From NCBI RefSeq assembly GCF_038630985.1, contig NZ_CP152049.1, positions 4,669,501-4,733,500 on the forward strand: a DNA stretch of 64,000 nucleotides. Direction: 5' to 3'. How positions within the stretch are numbered: position 1 is the first letter of the stretch; each line of letters opens with the position of its first letter. This stretch comes from Paenibacillus sp. FSL H8-0548 (GTDB lineage: Bacteria > Bacillota > Bacilli > Paenibacillales > Paenibacillaceae). Shown one piece after another: positions 50,776 through 58,464 of this stretch. Under the pieces are notes generated by a model. It made no database searches, was not told the origin of the DNA, and saw only the letters and a program-made list of their open reading frames with translations. Both the position numbers and the translations under genes were made by a program.

Positions 50776-51627
50776 TTAATTAGGAACTGAAAAGCCATAT
50801 TTAATAAATACATCCAGTGATTCTTGTGATTGCAAGTACGTGTAAAACTCCTCTGCTTCCTTGCTGTGCTTCGTTGCCTTTACTATTCCAATTGGATATT
50901 GAATCGCTTTATAGGATGCAGCATTAACTGCAAAGGCGACCTTTACTTTGTCTGAGGTTAATGCATCCGTTTTGTATACGAAGCCAGCGTCTGCATTTCC
51001 AGTTTCTACATATTGCAGCACTTGTCTAACATCCTTCGCCTGCACCGATTTCGACTGCAAAGCGTCCCACAGATTAGCGCTTGTCAATACTTCTTTGGCG
51101 TAGCTGCCGGCAGGCACGCTCTCTGGAATGCCGATCGCAACCGTCTTTACTTCGGCTTTGGCAAGATCAGAAACGTTCTCAATGGCTAAAGCCCCATCTG
51201 CTGGAACAACAACAACAAGCTCATTGGCCAGTAGATTGATCTGTTGGTTCGTATCAATGAGCTCTTTATCTACAAGTGCTGTCATATTCTTAACTGCTGC
51301 GGATAAAAATAAATCGGCAGGTGCCCCCTGTTCGATTTGCTGCTGAAGCGCTCCAGATGCACCGAAATTGAAGCTTAGCTCGATATTAGGATGATTAGCT
51401 TCATAGGCCTTCTCAATCTCTGTCAAGGCATCGGTCATGCTTGCCGCCGCTGATACAATAAGTTCCACTGCTTCTGCAGGCTGCTGCGTTTGTTCGGTCG
51501 TACTAGTCGCTTTCGTTCCATTGCTATCGTTTTGACTTGTATTTTGCTTAGCCCCGCATCCCGCAATTACTAATACAATAGAAATCAAAGCACACAAAAT
51601 CACATAACTCTTAATCTTTTTAAACAA
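50776..51627 (-). CDS. modA: Molybdate ABC transporter substrate-binding lipoprotein ModA
   Basis: 283 residues. Starts at TTG 51627 with AGGAGGAG five bases upstream. A longer frame up to 51720 is rejected. The signal peptide ends in LVIAGC with C24 lipidated. The mature domain shows ModA features: VSAAASMTDALTEIEKAYEANHPNIELSF near the start and QQIEQGAPADLFLSA. It captures molybdate or tungstate for ModB. Divergent from an HTH-binding-protein fusion regulator across 166 bases. Confidence 0.93.
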   Translation of the reverse strand: MFKKIKSYVILCALISIVLVIAGCGAKQNTSQNDSNGTKATSTTEQTQQPAEAVELIVSAAASMTDALTEIEKAYEANHPNIELSFNFGASGALQQQIEQGAPADLFLSAAVKNMTALVDKELIDTNQQINLLANELVVVVPADGALAIENVSDLAKAEVKTVAIGIPESVPAGSYAKEVLTSANLWDALQSKSVQAKDVRQVLQYVETGNADAGFVYKTDALTSDKVKVAFAVNAASYKAIQYPIGIVKATKHSKEAEEFYTYLQSQESLDVFIKYGFSVPN

Positions 51628-51647
51628 TGTTTCTCCTCCTAAGTTAT

Positions 51648-51665
51648 ATCTAGTTATAAATAGAT
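51648..51665. promoter_or_regulatory. Inverted repeat in the modA/regulator spacer
   Basis: ATCTAGTTATAAATAGAT carries ATCTA/TAGAT arms and lies next to TATAAT-like sequence on the minus strand. It is a candidate operator for the divergent regulator. Confidence 0.4.
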
Positions 51666-51793
51666 AGATTTGATTATAATTATACATAGCAATCATTCGT
51701 TTTGTAAACTTAATTAACATAACCTTCCCATTTAAATATGATACAATTAGATTTAGAATAAATCAGTCATAAACACTAGCAAGGAGGAGTCCC

Positions 51794-52735
51794 ATGTCCG
51801 CCGACATCTCTTACACCACGGAAGAAATAGCCAAGCTATTAAAAATATCCAAACTGACCGTATACGATCTTATAAAAAAAGGCGAGCTTGCCTCTTATCG
51901 TGTAGGCAAACAAATGCGCGTAGATCCCGCAGACTTGGAAGCTTACAAGCAGCGAGCAAAGGGGATGCAGATCAAAGAACATTCAACTCCCTCTCCCCTC
52001 GCCCCTCCAGCAGCCAATTTTCATAGTCCTCGTCCGATTGTTATTACAGGACAGGATCTCAGCCTGGATATTTTAGCTAAGCATATGGAGAAAAACATTT
52101 CGGGGATAAGACCGCTTCGCTCCTATGTCGGAAGCCTTGATAGCTTAATCTCTATGTATCGCGGTGAGTCAGATATCGTCAGCACCCATCTGCTCGATGG
52201 AGACACGGGAGAATACAATCTTCCTTATATTAAGAAGCTGCTCGTCGGCTCCACTTATATGGTCGTTAATATGCTGTCGAGAAATGCGGGGTTGTACGTT
52301 AAGCAAGGCAACCCCCTTTCCATTAAAGGCTGGAGTGACTTCGCCCGCCAAGGTCTTCGGCTTGCGAATCGCGAGAAGGGATCAGGCGCCCGAGTATTGC
52401 TTGATGAACAGCTCCGTCTTCATGGTATTAAAGCGGAGCAGCTTGCTGGCTATGAGCTTGAACAAAGCAACCATCTAGGCGTCGCATCCCAAGTGGCATC
52501 AGGTGAAGCCGATGTTGGCGTTGGTATCGAGAAAGCCGCCTCGATTGTCGGTCAAATTGATTTTATTCCGCTCATTCAAGAGCGCTATGACCTTGTCATG
52601 CTCAAAACCGCACAAAACCAAGCATGGATTCATTCGTTGCTGCAAATTCTTAGATCCAAGGAATTCAAAAACGAGCTTCAAAATATTGCCGGCTATGACC
52701 TGTCCCGCACGGGGGAAATATTGTTTGAGACTTAA
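51794..52735 (+). CDS. One-component regulator: excisionase-type HTH fused to a PBP-like domain
   Basis: 313 residues. Residues 1-55 are a MerR/excisionase-type helix-turn-helix (YTTEEIAKLLKISKLTVYDLIKKGELASYRVGKQMRV). A linker follows, then a cytosolic periplasmic-binding-protein-like domain (about 80-313; DSLISMYRGESDIVSTHLLDGDTGEYN, EKGSGARVLLDEQ) of the type found in molybdate-linked regulators. It is divergent from modA and predicted to sense molybdate, tungstate or a molybdenum-cofactor signal and regulate modAB. AAGGAGGAG precedes the ATG. Confidence 0.9.
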   Translation: MSADISYTTEEIAKLLKISKLTVYDLIKKGELASYRVGKQMRVDPADLEAYKQRAKGMQIKEHSTPSPLAPPAANFHSPRPIVITGQDLSLDILAKHMEKNISGIRPLRSYVGSLDSLISMYRGESDIVSTHLLDGDTGEYNLPYIKKLLVGSTYMVVNMLSRNAGLYVKQGNPLSIKGWSDFARQGLRLANREKGSGARVLLDEQLRLHGIKAEQLAGYELEQSNHLGVASQVASGEADVGVGIEKAASIVGQIDFIPLIQERYDLVMLKTAQNQAWIHSLLQILRSKEFKNELQNIAGYDLSRTGEILFET

Positions 52736-52843
52736 ATGTTAGCGTCAATGCTCGCATCTAGTCATTTGAAGTGTACCCCTTAATGTAGATGAGGAAGCAC
52801 TAACTCCAGTTTTCTGCTGCAGGCCGATTCCCGCCATACGCAA

Positions 52844-53033
52844 GCTATCCTGCACATATGCACTAACTTCGCGCTTTTGAGTAACCTAGAGGTGGCTATC
52901 CTGCACATATGCAATAGAATAGGCAGGTTTCAGCTAAATTAGCTCCAATAGGGGCGTCTATAATGCGCGCGTACAACATAGTCACCCGAGAGGGCGTTAA
53001 AACAGCTGCTATCCTGCAAAAGTGCAGGATAGC
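52844..53033. repeat. Three GCTATCCTGCA... motifs, one a perfect hairpin
   Basis: GCTATCCTGCACATATGCA occurs at 52844-52862 and 52895-52913. A third version at 53008-53033 forms GCTATCCTGCA-AAAG-TGCAGGATAGC, a perfect 11-bp stem. Related TGCAC...TGCA motifs occur in the 12.9 kb and 1.4 kb gaps. No gene is visible in 52736-53556. Confidence 0.7.
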
Positions 53034-53206
53034 TATATTTTAATCTTAATAGGTTAGCATCATTATGAACTGCTTCACTAATCAAGAATGCTCTAGCGTA
53101 TGCTCCACTAGCTTGATTTTCACAACAAGCGTTAAACCTAGGGAGCAACGAAACAAAATCACCCTTACAGGTGATTGCACATCGCAGACGCGTCAGCTCG
53201 GACCTC

Positions 53207-53389
53207 TAACGGAAACCAGAGACGCTAAATCGCCTATATATGTCGTTTCAAGATTGTAACGGAAACACAGGCCTCTATTTGTACAAAAGATACACGATAT
53301 CGCTTCATTTCTGCGTAATAGCGTCTCCCACTTCCGTTAAAATGTGACGCTAACCAAAAATGGCACTTTAGCGTCTCTGGTTTCCGTTA
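53207..53389. repeat. Inverted array of TAACGGAAACCAGAGACGCT motifs
   Basis: The copy at 53207-53229 and its exact 23-base inverse complement at 53367-53389 flank degenerate copies at 53256-53276 (direct) and 53319-53339 (inverted). The block is thus a nested inverted-repeat array that could form a large cruciform or hairpin. Confidence 0.8.
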
Positions 53390-53474
53390 GCTTTCCTTAT
53401 CCCCTCTCCGGCTGCTCGTGCAGCATCATTATTAACAGGTTCGGAGAGGAGAATCCCTAGTTTCCTATACAACA

Positions 53475-53506
53475 ACAAAAAACAACTCATGACTGCATGA
53501 GTTGTT
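53475..53506 (-). terminator. Terminator after the VOC gene
   Basis: AACAACTCATG (53481-53491) pairs with CATGAGTTGTT (53496-53506). A T-run follows on the minus strand. Confidence 0.85.
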
Positions 53507-53556
53507 TCCTAGTTTGCCTCTACCGATTTATGATCACATTCACCTTACACGATCAC

Positions 53557-53979
53557 CTATGCTTCTACGTTTTCTACGCTAAATTGCCATTCGATACCGA
53601 ACTTGTCCTTTAAACTGCCATAACATTTGGTCCAAAATGTTTCTTGAAGCTCCATGTTTACATGGCCGCCTTCTTTTAATCCTTCATAGGCATCTCTAAT
53701 TTGTTTTTCATCCCGCGAAACGACTGCAAGACTTATATTATTGCCCAAAATAAAAGGAGACCCTGGAAAAACATCAGAGAACATGACATTGCTGCCAAGA
53801 ATGTTAAGCCTCGTATGCATGACTAAATCTTTTGCCGCCTCAGGCAATTCGTAATCAGGACTTTGCGGTGCTTCACCAAAAGTCATAATTTGCGGTTTTT
53901 CTACTTTAAACACTTCTGCATAAAATTCAGCCGCTTCTCGACAATTTCCATTAAAGTTCAGATATACATCAATAGCCAT
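53557..53979 (-). CDS. VOC family protein (PhnB/YjdN-like)
   Basis: 140 residues forming the paired beta-alpha-beta-beta-beta modules of the VOC superfamily. The N-terminus IDVYLNFNGNCREAAEFYAEVF and the end YGSLKDKFGIEWQFSVE are typical of the PhnB/YjdN branch. These cytosolic proteins resemble glyoxalases but usually have no assigned enzyme activity. Monocistronic, with its own terminator, next to a long repeat-filled spacer. Confidence 0.88.
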   Translation of the reverse strand: MAIDVYLNFNGNCREAAEFYAEVFKVEKPQIMTFGEAPQSPDYELPEAAKDLVMHTRLNILGSNVMFSDVFPGSPFILGNNISLAVVSRDEKQIRDAYEGLKEGGHVNMELQETFWTKCYGSLKDKFGIEWQFSVENVEA

Positions 53980-54077
53980 TTAACACACTCCTTTTTCTAG
54001 TATTATACACGCTAGGTTTAACATAATATTCACCGTGGTGCCTGCAAGATTATTCTACTGATAAAGGGGCAATTTCT

Positions 54078-54743
54078 TTGAAGAAGTATCTATTACCCGC
54101 ACTTATACTGTTGATGAGCCTACTCTACATTTTTATTATTCCGTCTGATCCTCATGTTGTCAAGCTTCTGTTCAAGCTACTCCCCATGTGGCTTATCCTG
54201 GCGTATGCATACCTCCATATTCCAGCCCCTAGACGTAGAAATCATTGGATTCTATTAACCGGCTTATTTTTCTGCATGCTGGGCGATGGTTTGCTCGAAT
54301 GGTTTGTTGTTGGGTTATCTGCTTTCCTCATCGGTCACCTGTTTTATATGACCAGCTTTTTCGGCAATTGGCGCTTCTCGAAAATTCGCTTCGCAACGCT
54401 AGCTCCAATTGCCGTATTCGGCTTATTTATGGGCTCGGAGCTTATTCATGCCTTAATTAGGAACGGCAAAGATGATTTGATTATTCCGGTTCTACTCTAC
54501 ATACTCGTCATTTCACTCATGACCTGGTCTGCCATTATGACCGGTCACAAATGGGCGATTATCGGAAGTATTTTATTCACCATTTCAGATTCTATCCTGT
54601 CTTGGAACCTCTTTGTATCCGACGTAGCTTTCTCAGGCGTACTCATTATGACTACCTATTACACCGCTCAGTACTGCATGGCCTACAGCATTCAAACGTT
54701 AGGAACTCATACGAATAAAATTATAGCGGGACCTCATTTGTAA
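54078..54743 (+). CDS. YhhN family membrane protein (lysoplasmalogenase-like)
   Basis: 221 residues with about eight membrane segments and the YhhN features CMLGDGLLEW and FTISDSILSWN, whose acidic residues belong to the family's active site. Human TMEM86 members cleave the vinyl ether of lysoplasmalogens. Bacterial roles are less clear. Start at TTG 54078 with AAAGGGG upstream. It stands alone ahead of an ABC exporter pair, 67 bases away. Confidence 0.88.
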   Translation: MKKYLLPALILLMSLLYIFIIPSDPHVVKLLFKLLPMWLILAYAYLHIPAPRRRNHWILLTGLFFCMLGDGLLEWFVVGLSAFLIGHLFYMTSFFGNWRFSKIRFATLAPIAVFGLFMGSELIHALIRNGKDDLIIPVLLYILVISLMTWSAIMTGHKWAIIGSILFTISDSILSWNLFVSDVAFSGVLIMTTYYTAQYCMAYSIQTLGTHTNKIIAGPHL

Positions 54744-54810
54744 TTGTCCGTTCATGGTCCGTTCATAGTGCAGCAATATACTCAAGCTGTACCAAAGAAA
54801 CGGAGGCGCT

Positions 54811-55848
54811 ATGATGAATATGGCATGGAAGGAAATTAAGAGGAGTAAAGCGAGGTTTATTATTTTAGGATCAATTATTTTTCTAGTTAGTTTTTTAACC
54901 TTTATTATATCGGGTTTGGCCAATGGCTTATCACAAGATAATGCCGCTTTAATCAAGGACTTGCCTGCTGGCCATTTCTATATGAATGCCGATGCGGATG
55001 AAAAGTATAGCTTTTCAAAAATAGATCCTGCAGTACAAACTACCCTCCTACAAGAACAGAAGGCTGCAGCAGCGCTTTCGATTCAGATGGGCTTTGTCAA
55101 CGATGACGAAGACAAGCAGCATAGCGTAGCTTTTGTGACTTCAACGGATTCCGAATGGTTTGAGAAGGTCAGTCCAGGTGAAATCATATTAGACCGTACT
55201 CTTGAAAAAGAAGGGATTCAGGTTGGCGATGTATTAACGAACAATCAATTCAATGGCGAATTCAAAGTTAGCGGATTTGTGGATCAAAAAAAATATAGCC
55301 ATGCTCCCGTCGCTTATATCCATATGGATAACTATAAAGAAATTTACCGTGTAAATGATATGCAATTAGTGTTCATTCCAGGACAGGATCAAGCAATGAC
55401 CATTGACGGCTTGCAATCATTTTCAAAAAAAGAGTTTCTTAACACGATTGCAAGCTATAGCGCGGAACAGCTGTCTCTCAATATGATTATTTGGTTTTTA
55501 GTCGCCATCAGCGGGATGCTGTTTGCTATATTCTTCTACATGATGAATGTTCAAAAAATCGGATTATACGGTATCTTAAAAGCGATCGGTGTAAAAACAA
55601 GCACATTATTCCGTATGATGTGGTCTCAAATGCTGTTCATCACAACGATTGCCCTCGTCATATCCATTGCGCTCAGTCAGGGCTTTAATATAATCGCACC
55701 GGAAGGGATGCCTTACAGCCTAACACTTGCAACAACCGTTCAATTATCTGTTCTGTTCTTAGTCATTGGATTTGTCGGCGCGACACTCTCTGGCATTCAA
55801 ATTAAAAAAGTCGAGCCTCTACAAGCCATACAACAAGGAGACAACTAA
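54811..55848 (+). CDS. hrtB: ABC transporter permease, HrtB/MacB-type
   Basis: 345 residues. N-terminal membrane helix after a basic MAWKEIKRSKARF, a large extracytoplasmic domain (about 45-225), then three C-terminal helices in FtsX fold. The overall plan and the sequence IIFLVSFLTFIISGLANGL resemble Staphylococcus HrtB, the heme-detoxifying exporter. The symbol is tentative. The second ATG at 54814 is equally possible. The ATPase gene begins one base after its stop. Confidence 0.8.
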   Translation: MMNMAWKEIKRSKARFIILGSIIFLVSFLTFIISGLANGLSQDNAALIKDLPAGHFYMNADADEKYSFSKIDPAVQTTLLQEQKAAAALSIQMGFVNDDEDKQHSVAFVTSTDSEWFEKVSPGEIILDRTLEKEGIQVGDVLTNNQFNGEFKVSGFVDQKKYSHAPVAYIHMDNYKEIYRVNDMQLVFIPGQDQAMTIDGLQSFSKKEFLNTIASYSAEQLSLNMIIWFLVAISGMLFAIFFYMMNVQKIGLYGILKAIGVKTSTLFRMMWSQMLFITTIALVISIALSQGFNIIAPEGMPYSLTLATTVQLSVLFLVIGFVGATLSGIQIKKVEPLQAIQQGDN

Positions 55849-55849
55849 T

Positions 55850-56524
55850 ATGACAGCATTCACCATACATGACGTCAAAAAAACATTCACGAGCGGCGAG
55901 GTTAACGAGCAGGTATTGAACGGGATTAATCTCACCTTGCAAGAAGGAGAAATAACAGCTCTCGTAGGCGCCTCTGGATCTGGAAAAAGCACACTCCTCA
56001 CCATCGCTGCTGGCCTTCAAGGGGCAACTAGCGGAAAGATCATTTTCGAAGGGAAAAACATGTCCGAAATGACGCAGGAGGATATCCGGAAAATCCGCGC
56101 CAAAAAATATGGATTTATTTTTCAATCCTCACATCTCGTTCCTTTCCTTTCTGTAGAAGATCAGCTGCTGCTGATGCTTGACGTCTCCGAATCAAAAATG
56201 AATAAACTGAAGCAAAAAGAGGAAGTACTAAAGATACTCAGACTCGTAGGCATGGAGCATCGAAAGGATGCCTACCCCTCTTCCTTATCAGGAGGGGAGA
56301 AACAGCGGGTTGCCATCGCTCGCGCAATCATCCACAAGCCCAAAATACTATTTGCGGATGAGCCGACGGCTAGTCTGGACTCGACAAGATCTAAAGATGT
56401 CATGACACTCATCAGAAATTTGACAAAAACATTAAATATTACGACCCTGCTCGTAACCCATGATGAAGAAATGCTCTCCTATGCTGATCATACGATTACG
56501 ATGAAGGACGGATTGATTATATAA
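55850..56524 (+). CDS. hrtA: ABC transporter ATP-binding protein, HrtA/LolD-type
   Basis: 224 residues with Walker A GASGSGKST, Q-loop FIFQSSHLVPFL, signature LSGGEKQRVAIARAI and Walker B KILFADEPTASLD. The Q-loop environment closely matches HrtA of heme exporters. Partner of the preceding permease. ATG at 55850 with AAGGAG upstream. A longer frame from 55766 overlaps the permease gene and is rejected. Function as heme or peptide efflux ATPase is inferred. Confidence 0.85.
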   Translation: MTAFTIHDVKKTFTSGEVNEQVLNGINLTLQEGEITALVGASGSGKSTLLTIAAGLQGATSGKIIFEGKNMSEMTQEDIRKIRAKKYGFIFQSSHLVPFLSVEDQLLLMLDVSESKMNKLKQKEEVLKILRLVGMEHRKDAYPSSLSGGEKQRVAIARAIIHKPKILFADEPTASLDSTRSKDVMTLIRNLTKTLNITTLLVTHDEEMLSYADHTITMKDGLII

Positions 56525-56566
56525 ATCAAGGTATGGCGAAATGATATACTTTCCTATATTTTAAAT

Positions 56567-56620
56567 AAGAGATTATTCTATAGGCAGCTCATTTAACTGC
56601 CCTTTAGAATAATCTCTTTT
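56567..56620. terminator. Terminator between convergent genes
   Basis: AAGAGATTATTCTA pairs with TAGAATAATCTCTT, followed by TTT. An inner GGCAG/CTGCC stem strengthens it. Confidence 0.85.
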
Positions 56621-56651
56621 TCATCTATCCTTTGCTGCAATTATTACAACC

Positions 56652-57410
56652 TCAGTATGGATTGACTATCCTATTTCTTTTGTATCGAGCCTGCTCTACT
56701 TCTGCTAATTGTACCTTCTGATGAAAATGCTGTGAAATCTGATAATCGTATGCCCCTCTTCGAATGACATCTCGCAGCTGCTCAATCGTATCGCAGCTCT
56801 GCTCAAACCGATTATACACACTTCCGAACTGAAGCGGCTGGTGGGTGTCACTGCCTGCAATGACTGGCAAGGCGATGAGCTCTGCCAGACCTTTCACTCT
56901 CTCCTCCATCTCCTGTCCGTAATGGTGCAAATCTCTACCGTTCAAATCGAAGGCATCTAATCTTGCAAGAAGCTCCGGCTTTACTTGATATAGCGGGTTT
57001 GCCTCGCGAAACGGATGTGCTCCAATACGAAGACAATCATATTCCTCACTCAGGTCTAATAAATGCTCCAATTCTACATATTCACCTTCCAGCGTATGGT
57101 TTTCCAGCCTTGAACGCAGCGCAATAATGCTCTCCCTCGCACCAATTAGAAGAATATGGCCCTTTTCACGCACATCCACCTCAATTCCAGGAAATACCTT
57201 CACCCCTTCAACCATATAATAGTCTCCTTTATATGGGCAATGCTGATCTAAAGTATTATAGATATCTTGAAAATTACATGTGTTAAAATGCTCTGTCAAC
57301 GCTACAGCATCTAAATACTTACTCGCTCCATCCATCATCCCTCGATAATAATCATAGGAAAACTCAATATTTTTGGACCACTTTGCATGTGTGTGTAAAT
57401 CAATTTTCAT
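56652..57410 (-). CDS. PHP-domain phosphoesterase, paralogue 1
   Basis: 252 residues covering one PHP domain. Metal ligands are visible in order: HTH in KIDLHTHAKWSK, TEHFN, the Glu of FPGIEVDV, His of IGAHPFRE, and D/H of AGSDTHQPL. PHP proteins of this size hydrolyse phosphoesters such as histidinol phosphate, nucleotides or cyclic phosphates. It is very similar along its full length to the protein at 61.1 kb. The gene diverges from an ECF importer operon, with a palindromic site between, and converges with hrtA. Confidence 0.88.
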   Translation of the reverse strand: MKIDLHTHAKWSKNIEFSYDYYRGMMDGASKYLDAVALTEHFNTCNFQDIYNTLDQHCPYKGDYYMVEGVKVFPGIEVDVREKGHILLIGARESIIALRSRLENHTLEGEYVELEHLLDLSEEYDCLRIGAHPFREANPLYQVKPELLARLDAFDLNGRDLHHYGQEMEERVKGLAELIALPVIAGSDTHQPLQFGSVYNRFEQSCDTIEQLRDVIRRGAYDYQISQHFHQKVQLAEVEQARYKRNRIVNPY

Positions 57411-57499
57411 AATATAACGGCTCCTTTACTCCAAACGCGTATGATTGATAAGCTTATTATATTGATAATTTATTTTCATGTAAAACATTTTGAAAAAAA

Positions 57500-57525
57500 T
57501 TAACACAAAATGTACATTGCGTTAA
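57500..57525. promoter_or_regulatory. Quasi-palindrome in the PHP/ECF divergent spacer
   Basis: TTAAC and GTTAA flank a symmetric-looking core (ACAAAATGTACATTGC). It lies between the divergent genes, 64 bases before the S-component ATG, and is a candidate operator for the RpiR regulator at 61.9 kb. Confidence 0.45.
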
Positions 57526-57588
57526 CGATCTGATAACAAATTCATTCTATTCTGTTAAAGAAGACGAAGAATATGAGGAGGAACGAAA

Positions 57589-58464
57589 ATGAACAAGGGA
57601 TTAACGTCCAAACGCTGGGAGCTAACCTCGCAGCAAAAGCTTATGATTTTCATATTGTCTATGTCACTGTACGGAATTTCCAACATGATTACGGAGCTCA
57701 TACCGGAATTTAAGTTCGGTCCCATTGAGCTAAAGGTCGAATATTTTATTTTCATCCCACTTCTATTCGCCATTCTATTTAATCCGCTTTATGCCGCTCT
57801 AGGCGCTTGTGTAGGTGAGGTTATTTTCGGCGAGCTGCTGCTGGGTCAATTCGGAGGATTAGGCGAGCTGGAGAAGTTCATCGAATTTGCACTCGCTATC
57901 TTTATCGCTGGCATGCTTGTTAAGGACCCTTCTAATAAACGTCAGCTGGCCATTGCAGCTTATGTTGCAATAGGGATTGATCAGCTTCTTGGCACTATAG
58001 TCGATATCGGCAAAGTATATTTTGGAATTGAAGAATTCGAAGCGGTTTCCGGCCTTCCTGAAAGCATACTAGTTATTGAAGGTGTTGCTTTTCTGAATGC
58101 GATGGTTATTTCCGGAACATTGTTCGCTTTGCTTCCAACGTTATATCTGGTTCCCCGTCTATATGGCAAAGTGGAACCGCTGCTGGGAATGAAACCACGT
58201 GATGGCCGTGCAGCAACCTCTCTAACCGACTTTGTAGGGCCAAGATTGCTCCTTATCGCTATTTTATTGTTTGTGTTTGCAGGCGCTGCAGAATTTTTGG
58301 CTGAATCAGACATTAACTTTATTGACTGGGAATCCGAATTTATAGCCGAAATGGGAAATGGAGCTATTTGGATCAGTATGAGCGTAGCGGCAGTTATTTT
58401 CATCATTACGATAGTATGGGCCGTGAATCGTAGAGCAAGCAAACGGAAAGGAGAAGCCGCTTAA
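57589..58464 (+). CDS. ECF transporter S component, substrate unknown
   Basis: 291 residues, longer than the usual 170-220, with about eight hydrophobic segments. The N-terminal part (MSLYGISNMITELIPEFKFGPIELKVEYFIFIPLLFAILFNP) has the S-component look, with an extra pair of helices and a short loop before the last segment. It binds the vitamin- or metabolite-like substrate and docks on the T/A module. GAGGAGG lies before the ATG. Its stop overlaps the ATPase ATG by one base (TAATG). Substrate probably a phosphorylated or phosphodiester compound, judging by the flanking PHP genes. This is inference. Confidence 0.82.
   Translation: MNKGLTSKRWELTSQQKLMIFILSMSLYGISNMITELIPEFKFGPIELKVEYFIFIPLLFAILFNPLYAALGACVGEVIFGELLLGQFGGLGELEKFIEFALAIFIAGMLVKDPSNKRQLAIAAYVAIGIDQLLGTIVDIGKVYFGIEEFEAVSGLPESILVIEGVAFLNAMVISGTLFALLPTLYLVPRLYGKVEPLLGMKPRDGRAATSLTDFVGPRLLLIAILLFVFAGAAEFLAESDINFIDWESEFIAEMGNGAIWISMSVAAVIFIITIVWAVNRRASKRKGEAA

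Noticed and set aside
52844..53389. Possible CRISPR array
   Set aside because: Repeats are few, alternate in orientation and have irregular spacing, and no cas gene is present.
55766..55849. N-terminal extension of the HrtA-like ATPase
   Set aside because: It overlaps the permease gene. The ATG at 55850 has AAGGAG and matches the family N-terminus.
57411..57588. Vitamin riboswitch ahead of the ECF operon
   Set aside because: The spacer is AT-rich with one quasi-palindrome but lacks thi-box, cobalamin or folate core motifs, so the vitamin identity of the substrate is not supported.
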